Below are positions 25,655 to 34,930 of a stretch of 64,000 nucleotides of DNA, piece after piece. Below the pieces are notes generated by a model. The model was not told the origin of the DNA. It saw nothing but the letters and a program-made list of their open reading frames with translations, and did no database searches. A program made the translations under genes and the position numbers. Where the stretch lies: assembly GCF_040833985.1 (NCBI RefSeq), contig NZ_CP162140.1:124001-188000 (forward strand), given 5' to 3'. Position 1 is the first letter of the stretch; each line of letters starts with the position of its first letter. The stretch is from Leptospira sp. WS4.C2. GTDB lineage: Bacteria > Spirochaetota > Leptospiria > Leptospirales > Leptospiraceae.

Positions 25655-26731
25655 TTATCCGAAGAGTGAAGGTTGGTCCTGATTGATTGTATCTGAAATA
25701 AAGTTGGTAACAGAAATTCCTAAAAGTCGAATTTTTTTAAATGGATCGGTGTTTTCCTTCCAAACATTTGCCAACAAATTCGAGGATTGTTGGAAAAGGT
25801 TGTCTGCCAAGTAGAAAATAGAATCGGATGAAATAGATTTTTGTTTTACTGTAAAATCTTCAAATTTGATTTTTAAAGTGAGTGTTTTGCCTTGTTTGTT
25901 TTTACGGCTCATCCTCTCTTCTAATTCTTTGGATAAAGTCTCCAAGGTGAGCACTAAATAGGCAAAGTCTTCTGAATCATGAGTAAAAGTAGTTTCCACG
26001 CCAATGGATTTGGGATCGCGAAAAGGGATCACATCCCGATCATCAAGTCCCCTTGCCATTCGATAAAAAACTGCTCCCATCTTCCCAAATTCCTCCACCA
26101 AAAAGGATTCCTCAGCTTTCCTTAGTTCCGATCCCTTAGTATACCCCAAGAGAGAAAGTCTTTCATAAGTTTTTTTCCCGATCCCGTGAAAGCTGTATAA
26201 TGGTAGATCATCCAAAAATTTTTCTTCTTCTCCGGGGAGTACCACATAAAGTCCGTTAGGTTTATTTTTTTCAGAAGCCATCTTTGCTAAAAATTTATTT
26301 TGAGCCACGCCTGCAGAACAAGTAAGGCTTGTGCGTTCAAAGATTTTTTTTCTAATTTCTCTTGCGATTGTACTGGCAAGAGGGATTTCTAATTTATTAA
26401 CTGTGACATCTAAGTAAGCTTCATCCAAAGAAAGTGGTTCTACTAAATCGGTGTATTCCAAAAAGATGGACCTTATTTCTTTGGAAACCGCTTTGTACAC
26501 TTCAAACCTAGGTTTTGTAAAAATAGCTTCGGGACAAAGTTTATATGCCTGAAAACATGGAATGGCAGAGCGAACTCCAAATTTTCTCGCTTCATAACTG
26601 GCAGCACAGACTACTCCTCTAGAATGCGGAGATCCACCAACGACAACAGGTTTCCCTCGCATTTCAGGGAAGTCCCTCTGCTCCACTGATGCATAAAACG
26701 CGTCCATGTCGATGTGGATGATCTTTTTCAT
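25655..26731 (-). CDS. dinB: DNA polymerase IV
   Basis: About 358 residues from the ATG at 26731 (MKKIIHIDMDAFYASVEQRD). Catalytic acids: Asp in HIDMDAFYAS and the SLDEAYLD motif. Helix-hairpin-helix region FHGIGKKTYERLSLLGYTKG and a little-finger domain follow. It is a Y-family polymerase for translesion synthesis. The C-terminus ends QDQPSLFG, and QPSLFG resembles the beta-clamp binding motif (QLxLF), as is usual. The frame is open to 26752; the shorter start matches the family. No LexA-like box was noticed in front. Confidence 0.94.
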   Translation of the reverse strand: MKKIIHIDMDAFYASVEQRDFPEMRGKPVVVGGSPHSRGVVCAASYEARKFGVRSAIPCFQAYKLCPEAIFTKPRFEVYKAVSKEIRSIFLEYTDLVEPLSLDEAYLDVTVNKLEIPLASTIAREIRKKIFERTSLTCSAGVAQNKFLAKMASEKNKPNGLYVVLPGEEEKFLDDLPLYSFHGIGKKTYERLSLLGYTKGSELRKAEESFLVEEFGKMGAVFYRMARGLDDRDVIPFRDPKSIGVETTFTHDSEDFAYLVLTLETLSKELEERMSRKNKQGKTLTLKIKFEDFTVKQKSISSDSIFYLADNLFQQSSNLLANVWKENTDPFKKIRLLGISVTNFISDTINQDQPSLFG

Positions 26732-26806
26732 TTCTCTATCTGATAGAATCAAACTAGATTAAAAATCTCTTGCCAAATGTTTTTTGCACCGAATCCTTCA
26801 TGAATT

Positions 26807-27940
26807 GTGCACACAAAACAAGCAGCAAAGATTTTGGTTGTGGATGATAACGAAACCAATATTGAAATTATCACTCATATTTTGCTAAACCAAGGATATG
26901 AAGTAGCAGTGGCTTACGACGGTGAGTATGCCTTAGAACTTGCAGAAGCACTCGATTTTGACTTAATTTTACTCGATATTTTGTTGCCAGGAATCAGTGG
27001 ACTCGATGTCGCAAAACGACTGCTCACTATGGATCGTTCGAAAAACACTCCGATTCTCTTTTTATCGGCCTTAAATGAAACCAGCGACATTGTCAAAGGA
27101 CTAGAAACGGGAGCTGTAGATTACATAACCAAACCTTTCCAAGAATCAGAAATTGTAGCTAGAATCCGAACCCATATCAAAATCAAATCTCTAGAAAAAG
27201 AAAGAATCGATCTACTACAGGCTATTCAAAAAGATTTGGAACTCGCGAAAGCCAACCAAGAGAATTTGGTTACTTTTCAATTCCCTCCTTCCCCACTTTA
27301 TCAAATTTACACTTCTTACAAACCTATGGATTTAGTGGGTGGTGACCTTATCACCTACGATCTATTACCATCCGGTGATTTGGATATACTTTTTGGAGAT
27401 GTGACTGGGCATGGAATTGCCGCAGCAATGGTTTCTCTTATGGCAATCATCACTTTCAAAACCATGAATAAATCTTTTTTATCGCCTAGCGAAAGTTTAT
27501 ATTGGATTCATAGCACACTTACACCTCTCATTAGTACTCATTTTATTAGTGCTATTTATATACGTTATAAAGCAGAAGAAAATCTACTGTCCTATTCGAT
27601 GGCAGGCCACCACAATATGTTTCTAATTCGAGATCAAAACGTCATCAAACTCGGAACAAAAGGTTTTTGCCTTATGATGTTTCCTGATCAACTCAATGCT
27701 GAAAACCAAGATATCTTTTTGAATTCAGGTGACCGACTGTTTCTTTTCTCTGATGGAATGTTTGAGGTCCCCAACGAAAACGAAGAGTATTTAGGAGATC
27801 AAAAATTTTTGGAACTCATTGAAAGTCGGATCCATCTCACCTCAAGAGAATTCCTCGAATCGGTTCAAGAAGAAGTGTTGGTTTATTCCGGTGGGAAAGT
27901 TGCAGATGATATGACCATGTTACTATTGGAAATCAAATGA
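26807..27940 (+). CDS. Response regulator with PP2C (RsbU-type) phosphatase output
   Basis: 377 residues. Receiver domain at residues about 9-125: KILVVDDNETNIEI, phosphoacceptor Asp in LILLDILLPGISGLD, Lys in YITKPFQESE. A helical linker then leads to an SpoIIE/PP2C domain at about 165-377 with YKPMDLVGGDLITYDLL, GDVTGHGIAAAMVSLM, FSDGMFEVP and GGKVADDMTMLLLEI. It is expected to dephosphorylate an anti-sigma antagonist upon phosphorylation. Start is GTG at 26807. Its last bases overlap the ATG of the following histidine kinase gene (27937), so they are probably partners. Confidence 0.92.
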   Translation: MHTKQAAKILVVDDNETNIEIITHILLNQGYEVAVAYDGEYALELAEALDFDLILLDILLPGISGLDVAKRLLTMDRSKNTPILFLSALNETSDIVKGLETGAVDYITKPFQESEIVARIRTHIKIKSLEKERIDLLQAIQKDLELAKANQENLVTFQFPPSPLYQIYTSYKPMDLVGGDLITYDLLPSGDLDILFGDVTGHGIAAAMVSLMAIITFKTMNKSFLSPSESLYWIHSTLTPLISTHFISAIYIRYKAEENLLSYSMAGHHNMFLIRDQNVIKLGTKGFCLMMFPDQLNAENQDIFLNSGDRLFLFSDGMFEVPNENEEYLGDQKFLELIESRIHLTSREFLESVQEEVLVYSGGKVADDMTMLLLEIK

Positions 27941-29937
27941 TTGATGAATTCTTCGCAATCTTGATAGCATCTGGATTGTTATTTGTTGCCTATTACTATC
28001 ATAATGCTTACAGGAGAGAGAAAAAACTTAGATTGATTCTTTTCAGAAAAAATCTAAGTAATTCCGAAGAAATCGAAAGAACCATCCGTGAAAAAGAGAA
28101 ACAATACCAAGACATTTATGACACGGCAAACTCTATCATCATTCGTTGGAGTCCCGATTTCAAAATCCATTCCATCAATCCTTATGCAGAAGAATTTTTT
28201 CAAATTAACAAGGAAATAGCCGAAGGCAAAGATGTTGTTTTGGACTTATTTCAAATTCCCTTTGAAAAATCCAACGAAGTGAAGTCTCAGTTATGGAATA
28301 TCTTCCATCGACCTGAACAAAACATTCGTCAAGAATATGATGTATTCATTGGCGAAAATGATAAAAGAACCGTTACCTGGTCTAATCGCATTTTAAAAAA
28401 TGAATTTGGATATCCGTATGAAGTGTTGTCGATTGGAAACGACATCACCAACCGAAAAATCGCTGAAGAAAATTTAATGAAATCCTATGAAAGGATTTTA
28501 GATCTCTACAACAATGCACCTTGCGGGTACCATTCTCTCGACAAAGACAATACAATTGTTTCCATAAATGATACTGAATTAGATTGGTTAGGTTATGCCA
28601 GAGAAGAAATTGTTGGGAACTTCAAGTTTAGTGACTTACTTACAGAGAGTAGTCAGGACAAATACAAGTTGATCACAGACTCTTTCCCAAACGAAAACCT
28701 TACAGGAGTCGAATTGGAGTTTGTTAGAAAAGACAAATCTACTTTTTTTGTAAGTTTAAATTCAACTGCGACCTTCGACAAAAATGGGAATTTTGTAATC
28801 AGCAAATCTACTGTCTTTGATATCACGGATAGGAAACTTGCGGAAGACAAATTAAACGATTACTCTCAAAAGATCCAATTACAAAACAAACGATTACAAA
28901 AAGCAGTGGAAGCAGCCATCAAAGCAAATCGTTCCAAATCTGTTTTCTTTTCTAAAATTACTCATGAACTCAGAACTCCCCTTCATGCGGTGATCGGGTT
29001 TTCTCAGATTTTAGAAAAAGATCCAAACCTTCCGAACCACCTAAAAGGATATGTAGATTCTCTTTATGAAAATGGAGTCCATTTACTCGGAATGATTAAT
29101 GATATTTTGGATTTATCGAAAATTGAAGCAGGAAAAATGACAGAATCCCGCGAACGTTTTTCACTGGTTCAACTTTGGGACACTTTATTTTCCATGTTCT
29201 CTTATCGGTTTTCTGAAAAATCAGTTAGTTTTGAGCTCCTAAATGCATCTGCCATTGAATCCTGTTACTACGAAGCAGATTTACAAAAAATACGCCAAAT
29301 ACTTGTTAATTTACTTGGGAACGCTTTAAAATTTACAAACCAAGGTTCTGTAAGTTTAGAAATTAGAATCCACCGCACACCCGAACATTCTTTTGATACT
29401 GTACAATTCAAGGTTAAGGATACGGGGATCGGAATTCCGAAAGACCAATTACACTCTATCTTTGAAGCATTCCAACAAACGGAACAAGGAAGTTCTTATA
29501 AAGAAGGGACAGGACTTGGTCTTTCCATTTGTCATCAGTTAGTTGAATTTTTAGGAGGTACAATCCATGTAAAAAGTAATATAAACGAAGGATCAGAATT
29601 CTCTTTTGAAATTCCTTTAACTCGATTAGAAATCATTCCAGAAGAATTGGTTCGTAAATCAAAAATAGGACCAATACACACAAAAGAACTGGGAGAAATA
29701 ACCAAACTGGAAGACTCGGAAGAAGAGTTTGTGCAGAATTTTTTAAATACCTCTACACCAGAGTTAAAACGTGAGATTTTACAATTGATTCGGATTCAAA
29801 ATTTCGGACAACTCATCGGTGTCCTTAATACAATCCAAACTGAAGATAAAGGGAAAAAAATCTTAGAACAAAAAGTAAAAAACAAAAGATATAAATTCCT
29901 AATTGATTTGGTCCAATCCTCTAATCCTTTAGAGTGA
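27937..29937 (+). CDS. PAS-domain sensor histidine kinase
   Basis: 666 residues. N-terminal transmembrane helix (FAILIASGLLFVAYYYHN), two PAS domains (about 60-170 and 180-300), coiled coil, then HisKA with the phospho-His in ITHELRTPLHAVIGFSQIL, and an HATPase with LVNLLGNALKFTNQG, DTGIGIP and GTGLGLSICHQLVE. A C-terminal tail of about 115 residues has no receiver, and a helical segment may be an HPt-like remnant. It overlaps the preceding response regulator by four bases, so it most likely phosphorylates that protein. Its 3' end overlaps the convergent ExbD gene by 17 bases. Confidence 0.93.
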   Translation: MIDEFFAILIASGLLFVAYYYHNAYRREKKLRLILFRKNLSNSEEIERTIREKEKQYQDIYDTANSIIIRWSPDFKIHSINPYAEEFFQINKEIAEGKDVVLDLFQIPFEKSNEVKSQLWNIFHRPEQNIRQEYDVFIGENDKRTVTWSNRILKNEFGYPYEVLSIGNDITNRKIAEENLMKSYERILDLYNNAPCGYHSLDKDNTIVSINDTELDWLGYAREEIVGNFKFSDLLTESSQDKYKLITDSFPNENLTGVELEFVRKDKSTFFVSLNSTATFDKNGNFVISKSTVFDITDRKLAEDKLNDYSQKIQLQNKRLQKAVEAAIKANRSKSVFFSKITHELRTPLHAVIGFSQILEKDPNLPNHLKGYVDSLYENGVHLLGMINDILDLSKIEAGKMTESRERFSLVQLWDTLFSMFSYRFSEKSVSFELLNASAIESCYYEADLQKIRQILVNLLGNALKFTNQGSVSLEIRIHRTPEHSFDTVQFKVKDTGIGIPKDQLHSIFEAFQQTEQGSSYKEGTGLGLSICHQLVEFLGGTIHVKSNINEGSEFSFEIPLTRLEIIPEELVRKSKIGPIHTKELGEITKLEDSEEEFVQNFLNTSTPELKREILQLIRIQNFGQLIGVLNTIQTEDKGKKILEQKVKNKRYKFLIDLVQSSNPLE

Positions 29938-30316
29938 TGATGTCTATTTTTTGATATCCCTTCGATTTCAATATGTCTGTTACTAACACAAAAGATTCGA
30001 ATACTGCGTTTTTATCGACTTCCAAAACGATTCTAGATTTCCCATCTTCGTTTTTAGGAATGACAATCGGCAATGAGTCTTTTGAAGTTTCTTTCCCATC
30101 TAAATAAATAGAACCTTGATGGTTAATTTGAATTTTGAATTTTGGAGATTCTTCCCCGATGGAATCAGTTTTTGTTTTGGGTAGGTCCAATTGCAAAGTG
30201 GATGTCGTTTCCGTAAATCTGACGGCTAACATTAAAAAAATTAATAAGATAAACAATACATCGATGAGACTACTAATATCAATCGAAGAATCCGGATTTG
30301 ATTTACGGAGTTTCAT
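29921..30316 (-). CDS. ExbD/TolR family protein
   Basis: 131 residues. One N-terminal transmembrane helix (IDVLFILLIFLMLAVRFTE) with the conserved Asp in SLIDVLFILLIF, which couples proton flow, and a periplasmic domain with FKIQINHQGSIYLDGK and VLEVDKNAVFES. It partners the TolQ/ExbB-like protein encoded just upstream (overlap of 14 bases) in a proton-driven inner-membrane motor for TonB- or Tol-type transport. No TonB gene was seen in the window. Confidence 0.9.
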   Translation of the reverse strand: MKLRKSNPDSSIDISSLIDVLFILLIFLMLAVRFTETTSTLQLDLPKTKTDSIGEESPKFKIQINHQGSIYLDGKETSKDSLPIVIPKNEDGKSRIVLEVDKNAVFESFVLVTDILKSKGYQKIDIITLKD

Positions 30317-30776
30317 GGGTTTTGGAAAAATCCTTTACCATAAGTTCGGAAATATATCGAATTTTGTTTTCTGAAAATCGATGAAAATATAAAGAAGGGA
30401 TTGCCACCAATAAACCAACGATCGTAGTATTCAATGCATCTTTGATTCCGCCAGCTAACACCTCTAAGCTGACTTTCCCTTGAGCTTCCATGGCACCAAA
30501 GGCTGAATTAATGCCAATCACCGTCCCGAGTAATCCGAGAAGCATGGAAAGAGAAGCAATTGTTGGAAACCAATGGATAGTCCTCTCTAAAGGGGAAAAA
30601 AATAATTCTAATTCCGCCTCTGTTGGTTCTTTCGGAAATACCGCAGAACGAAAATTCTGATTCTCGAGCCTTTGAAGTCCTAATACGATTCGAAAGAAAA
30701 AATAAAAGGAAGTGAGAGAAAAACAGAAAAGAAGAATAAAAATCAAAATTGCGGGAATTGAAAATGTCCAATTCAT
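30303..30776 (-). CDS. MotA/TolQ/ExbB family proton channel protein
   Basis: About 157 residues from the ATG at 30776 (MNWTFSIPAILIFILLFCFS). Three transmembrane segments; the second and third are PTIASLSMLLGLLGTVIGIN and ALNTTIVGLLVAIPSLYFHR, the MotA/TolQ signature region with conserved Thr/Pro. The frame is open to 30866, but the chosen start gives a sensible TM1. With the following ExbD it forms the motor subunit pair. Its start is 16 bases from the divergent UbiE start. Confidence 0.88.
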   Translation of the reverse strand: MNWTFSIPAILIFILLFCFSLTSFYFFFRIVLGLQRLENQNFRSAVFPKEPTEAELELFFSPLERTIHWFPTIASLSMLLGLLGTVIGINSAFGAMEAQGKVSLEVLAGGIKDALNTTIVGLLVAIPSLYFHRFSENKIRYISELMVKDFSKTHETP

Positions 30777-30792
30777 GGATGTATCGACCTCT

Positions 30793-31518
30793 ATGAACCA
30801 ATACCAACTGCCATCCCAAGAAAAGAAACCGGAATATGTTAGAACCAATTTTGATGGAATCGCCAAGGCCTATGACAGGTTCAACGATTGGAATAGCTTT
30901 TTTCTCCACCGTATTTGGAAAGATTGGGTGGTCAGAGAGGCCAAAAAAAGGGTTCCTGGGGCCAAATCTGCCCTAGACCTCTGTTGTGGGACAGGGGACA
31001 TCGCACTTCGGCTCTGGAAGGAACCTACCCTAGAACGGATTGTTGGCCTCGATTTTTCAGAAAAAATGTTATCCTTTGCCATCCACAAAATCCCAAAAGA
31101 CCCAAGAGTCCAACTCCTCATCGGGGATGCCATGGACCTCAGCCAATTTACCGATGGCAGCTTTGATATTGTAACTATGGGATTTGGATTAAGGAATGTT
31201 TCTGATTTAAAGAAATGCCTCCTAGAAATCAAACGAGTGTTAAAGAAAGATGGGGTATTTGTGAACTTGGATGTAGGCAGAGTCAGACCAAAATTTCTTA
31301 AATTCTTTGCGGACTTTTATTTTTTCAAAATTGTACCTATTTTCGGGTATTTACTCTACGGAAAGGAAAACGAGATGTTTGATTACCTCCCTCATTCTTC
31401 CAAGGCCTATCCAGACCAAGAAACCTTGGCAAAAATCTTAAGTGAATTGGGATTCCGAGAAGTTCGGTTTCAGAACTTTGTTTTTGGAAATGCAGTAGCA
31501 CACTTAGCAACAAACTAA
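30793..31518 (+). CDS. ubiE: Ubiquinone/menaquinone biosynthesis C-methyltransferase
   Basis: About 241 residues from the ATG at 30793 (MNQYQLPSQEKKPEYVRTNF); the frame also has ATG at 30775. The SAM-binding motif is ALDLCCGTGDIALRLW, followed by ERIVGLDFSEKMLSFA and FDIVTMGFGLRNV, the UbiE/COQ5 signature. NFDGIAKAYDRFNDW is the typical N-terminal region. The enzyme methylates the quinone ring (2-methyl step of menaquinone/ubiquinone synthesis). Leptospira makes menaquinone, so MenG activity is most likely. A terminator follows at 31533-31554. Confidence 0.9.
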   Translation: MNQYQLPSQEKKPEYVRTNFDGIAKAYDRFNDWNSFFLHRIWKDWVVREAKKRVPGAKSALDLCCGTGDIALRLWKEPTLERIVGLDFSEKMLSFAIHKIPKDPRVQLLIGDAMDLSQFTDGSFDIVTMGFGLRNVSDLKKCLLEIKRVLKKDGVFVNLDVGRVRPKFLKFFADFYFFKIVPIFGYLLYGKENEMFDYLPHSSKAYPDQETLAKILSELGFREVRFQNFVFGNAVAHLATN

Positions 31519-31532
31519 AGTTAGTGAGAAAT

Positions 31533-31575
31533 AAATCAGGTTTATGTCTGATTTGTTTCCATTTTTGTTCTTTTT
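31533..31575 (+). terminator. Rho-independent terminator after ubiE
   Basis: Stem AAATCAG (31533-31539) and CTGATTT (31548-31554) with an 8-base loop, followed by T-rich sequence with several T runs up to 31577. Confidence 0.65.
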
Positions 31576-31695
31576 TTTGAACTGAATTCGTACTTTCCCC
31601 CAAAATCCAATGGATTTCCCTAAATTTTCCTAAATCTCCGTTGATTTTTTCGACGTTTTGTCGTTTAATTCCCTATACAGGTAGGAAATTTCGAT

Positions 31696-33450
31696 ATGAA
31701 ACGATGGTTAGTTATTTTAACAATTCCCCTTTTATTTTTGGATTGCTCCAATAAGAAAAAGGGCGCTTTACTTCTCCCATTTTTAGGTCTAGGTGATGGA
31801 TCCACCCAAACCACTACTCCAGAAGCAGCAAATACAGGTGATGGGACCTTTACTGTGGTTGGATTAGAAACCACTGATACAACCCAAATCACTGCTCCCA
31901 CAGAAACGACTGGCGGTTCCAGCGGAGACCAAACTTCCACTACAGAACCTGAGGTTACAACACCGACAGCTCCTGCACCAGCACCCACTACGGTCAACAA
32001 TGATACCACAACAGTTGTTGTAGACCAAACCAATGGTGGCAGCTTCAATTTTGAAACTAATATTACCGTTCCAGTGACTGTCGTTGTTGAAAACGAATCA
32101 GGTCCAGTGACGAACGCACCAGTAACGATTACAGAAACTACAACTACGGGAGATCCGAATGTAGTGGGAACTGGAACAACCGATTCTAATGGTTCGGTTA
32201 CAATTCCTATCAGCGTTCCGCCGACTGTAATCACTGTAGATGTCAGCATCATTGGTGTGAACCCTACTACCGGCGAAGTCGTGGAAATCACAGGATCAGC
32301 TCCTGTACAACAACCATCGACTGGTTCAGAAGGAACTGTAGTGGTTGCACCCGTGGTTAATGTAGATACAACCAACTTCCAACCTGTGAACGGTTGCGTA
32401 CAAGCAGTTGATTCTGATTGTGATGGAATCGCAAATGCTTACGATGAATTCCCAGAAGATCCAAGTCTTGCTACTACAGCACGTTCTGGTCGTTATACCA
32501 TTGCTTTTGAAGATATGTATCCTTCTGCTGGAGATGCTGACTTAAACGACCACTCTACAATCTTCAGCACAGAAATGGACAAAACACCAACAAACAAAGT
32601 TAAGGTGATCCGTGGGACCTATACTCATGTTGCGAAGGGTGCCGGATATAACCATGAACTGAGACTTTCTTTAGATGTTCCGACGAATGCAACAGTGCAA
32701 GTAAGTTACGTTGACGGAAGCGGAAATCCATGGGACGGATGTACTTCGGCAGCGAAATACACTGCAAATGTTGTTGGAGATTGCACTGGAGGAACTTTGA
32801 ATACAGCGCAACTCAAACGAGGAGTTCTGATCCTTCCAAGTTCTGACAAAACACTTTTCGGTAGCAAAAATGCGCCAAATGCAGGGTCCATTTTTACGAT
32901 CAATGACTTTGTTCGTGGTGTGACTGCACAAGTTACCATTACTTTTGAAGAACCTGTAGATTTGAATGAGACAAAAAACCTTGTAGGTGGACATTTAAAC
33001 TATTTCCTTGCTATCAACCAAAAGACAGATGGTGTGTATCGACAAATCTATCGTCCAGGTTACTTTAAAGACAGTAAGGGTAAGGATTCCTTTATCGATA
33101 AAAATGGTTTCCCTTGGGCCATTATCGTTCCAGGAGTATTCAACCATCCAACAGAAGGGAATGACATTCGCAAACCGTCTACTTCTGGTTATATCTTCTT
33201 TAATTCTTGGATGCACTCGAATGGCGTGGCACACAAAGATTGGTATTTGCATGTAGACCAAATCCCAGCACCGAATCGCCCTTCATACGTAGTTCGAGTC
33301 AGTGACTTTTATGCTGACAACGGTTTTTCCGCCTACTTAATCAAAGCTGTTCGTAAAAATGCTTTTGAAGTTTCGGCCAGTTTGATTGTTGTGGGAGCTG
33401 CCCTTGGGTTCCTCATGAAAAAACGTTTGGAAAAACAACAAGCAGCCTAG
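31696..33450 (+). CDS. LruC domain lipoprotein
   Basis: 584 residues. Signal peptide MKRWLVILTIPLLFLDCSN with a lipobox-like LLFLDC. Residues about 35-170 are Thr/Pro/Val-rich, low complexity, probably an extended linker. The region about 260-560 is the LruC (DUF4842-type) domain: IAFEDMYPSAGDADLNDHST and the conserved GYNHELRLSLDVP, then GHLNYFLAINQ. The last residues (FEVSASLIVVGAALGFLMKKRL) form a hydrophobic helix. LruC was first described as an outer-membrane lipoprotein of pathogenic Leptospira; this protein is a homologue by domain, not necessarily the orthologue. A strong terminator follows at 33474-33509. Confidence 0.85.
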   Translation: MKRWLVILTIPLLFLDCSNKKKGALLLPFLGLGDGSTQTTTPEAANTGDGTFTVVGLETTDTTQITAPTETTGGSSGDQTSTTEPEVTTPTAPAPAPTTVNNDTTTVVVDQTNGGSFNFETNITVPVTVVVENESGPVTNAPVTITETTTTGDPNVVGTGTTDSNGSVTIPISVPPTVITVDVSIIGVNPTTGEVVEITGSAPVQQPSTGSEGTVVVAPVVNVDTTNFQPVNGCVQAVDSDCDGIANAYDEFPEDPSLATTARSGRYTIAFEDMYPSAGDADLNDHSTIFSTEMDKTPTNKVKVIRGTYTHVAKGAGYNHELRLSLDVPTNATVQVSYVDGSGNPWDGCTSAAKYTANVVGDCTGGTLNTAQLKRGVLILPSSDKTLFGSKNAPNAGSIFTINDFVRGVTAQVTITFEEPVDLNETKNLVGGHLNYFLAINQKTDGVYRQIYRPGYFKDSKGKDSFIDKNGFPWAIIVPGVFNHPTEGNDIRKPSTSGYIFFNSWMHSNGVAHKDWYLHVDQIPAPNRPSYVVRVSDFYADNGFSAYLIKAVRKNAFEVSASLIVVGAALGFLMKKRLEKQQAA

Positions 33451-33473
33451 TTAAGGATCCTACCTCGGAAAAG

Positions 33474-33509
33474 AAATCCTTCCTCCAATCACTGGGGGGA
33501 GGATTTTTT
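33474..33509 (+). terminator. Strong terminator whose stem contains the next ribosome binding site
   Basis: Arms AAATCCTTCCTCC (33474-33486) and GGGGGGAGGATTT (33494-33506), 13 pairs with two G-U, loop AATCACT, then a run of T to 33509. The second arm contains GGGGAGGA, the only ribosome binding site in front of the ATG at 33515, so folding may also block translation of the next gene. Confidence 0.75.
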
Positions 33510-33514
33510 GTTTT

Positions 33515-34924
33515 ATGGCCTCTATTCTCCGATTTGCAGACACTGATTATTTCCTTTCTGGGAACTTTGAATCCGATTTAGAATCCGACCACCCTATCCT
33601 TGTGGATCCGCTCTGGAAAGGAACCAAACTAGAAAATCATTTAACAAACTTCCCTCTTCCCATTCTGACCTCTTCCAAATCATTTTGTCTTGTCACTTCC
33701 GGATCAACAGGCATTCCGAAAATGGTATGGAAAGAATGGAGTGAAATAGAACAGGAAATTTCCTATTGGGAAAAATTACCAGAGATCCAATCACTATATA
33801 TGAGGGCAGGTACTGTCTATGTGCAAGTGCCCCTCTGCCACCTCTATGGATTACTCTGGGGGTATTTATTACCCAAACGCCTGGGTGTCTCCATCGAATG
33901 CGGTACTACATGGGAAGGTGGAAAACTTTCAATTACTTCAGCTCCTAAGTTACAATCCTTGTTAGCCCAAGATGGACCAATGCCGGAATCTGCAGTTGTC
34001 TCTGGAATGAAATTTCCGGTTCCTTTATCACGCAGTCTACGTGAGCGAGGTGGGATTTCCATTCTCGAAATCTATGGATCTACTGAGACAGGAGGGATTG
34101 GATACAGAGATCCATTAAGGCAAAACAGGTTCCAGATCCTAACAGGATTAGATATCCGTTTGATAGCTGAAGAAGGAGTTGATGAGAAGGAATTACAAAT
34201 TCGAAGTCCCTTTCTTTCTCACCAGTCTTTTGTATTAGGCGGACAAGGTTGGACCAAAGAAGAGCTGCCAACTAATGATTACTATGCGACAGGGGACTTA
34301 GGAAATTGGTCTGAACTTGGATGGTATCTTTTAGGAAGAAAGGATCGGATTATCAAACACAATGGGAAACGAGTTTCCTTGGATAGGATTGAATCAGAAA
34401 TCCTTGGACTTTCTTTAGAAGGAGAATTTGTCTGTGTACCTATCTCCAATGAATTTGGTCAAACGATTGGCCTTTATTCAACAGGAACACTAGCTACCAC
34501 AGAAATAATAAAAATCTTAAGAAAGGAATTACCTGATAGCCATGTTCCTAGAGTAATCCTAAGAAATGTTTCCTTGCCAAAACTGCCCAATGGCAAACCA
34601 GACTATCAGACCATCACTAAACTTTGTAATGAGGAATACCAATCGATTCAAAATCAAAAGTTAAATTCCAAAACTTCTAAACTCATCGATTCTCATTCCA
34701 GCGTAGTAGAAATTCTAGAATCTATACTTGGGTTAAAACCGGAACCAGACAAACATTTAGTTTATGATTATGGAATGGATTCGATTCAATACGCCGATTT
34801 GATTTTAAGGTTAGAGAAAAAAATAGAACATACAATCCCAGAAGAAGACAAACAAACTAGTTACTTCGGTAGTCTTTCTGGGATTGAAGAGTATATTAAA
34901 GAAAAAATTTATTTGTTAAAATAA
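33515..34924 (+). CDS. AMP-binding acyl/aryl ligase fused to an acyl carrier domain
   Basis: 469 residues. Adenylation domain motifs: CLVTSGSTGIPKMVWKEW (A3, P-loop), ILEIYGSTETGGIGY (A5), YATGDLGNW (A7) and GRKDRIIKHNGKRVSLDRIE (A8); a C-terminal Lys is in LPKLPNGKPDYQTI (A10). The last 80 residues form an acyl/peptidyl carrier domain with the phosphopantetheine Ser in YDYGMDSIQYADLILR. The N-terminal region is short for a CoA ligase, like the compact ligases of aryl-polyene and coumarate loading type. Its stop is 6 bases from that of the convergent photoactive-yellow-protein gene. Whether it activates a chromophore precursor or a fatty acid is not known. Confidence 0.8.
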   Translation: MASILRFADTDYFLSGNFESDLESDHPILVDPLWKGTKLENHLTNFPLPILTSSKSFCLVTSGSTGIPKMVWKEWSEIEQEISYWEKLPEIQSLYMRAGTVYVQVPLCHLYGLLWGYLLPKRLGVSIECGTTWEGGKLSITSAPKLQSLLAQDGPMPESAVVSGMKFPVPLSRSLRERGGISILEIYGSTETGGIGYRDPLRQNRFQILTGLDIRLIAEEGVDEKELQIRSPFLSHQSFVLGGQGWTKEELPTNDYYATGDLGNWSELGWYLLGRKDRIIKHNGKRVSLDRIESEILGLSLEGEFVCVPISNEFGQTIGLYSTGTLATTEIIKILRKELPDSHVPRVILRNVSLPKLPNGKPDYQTITKLCNEEYQSIQNQKLNSKTSKLIDSHSSVVEILESILGLKPEPDKHLVYDYGMDSIQYADLILRLEKKIEHTIPEEDKQTSYFGSLSGIEEYIKEKIYLLK

Positions 34925-34930
34925 AAACCA

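Noticed and set aside
31665..32375. Long minus-strand open frame opposite the Thr/Val-rich part of the LruC gene
   Set aside because: It is low-complexity and mirrors codon bias of the plus-strand gene; no start signal or family match.
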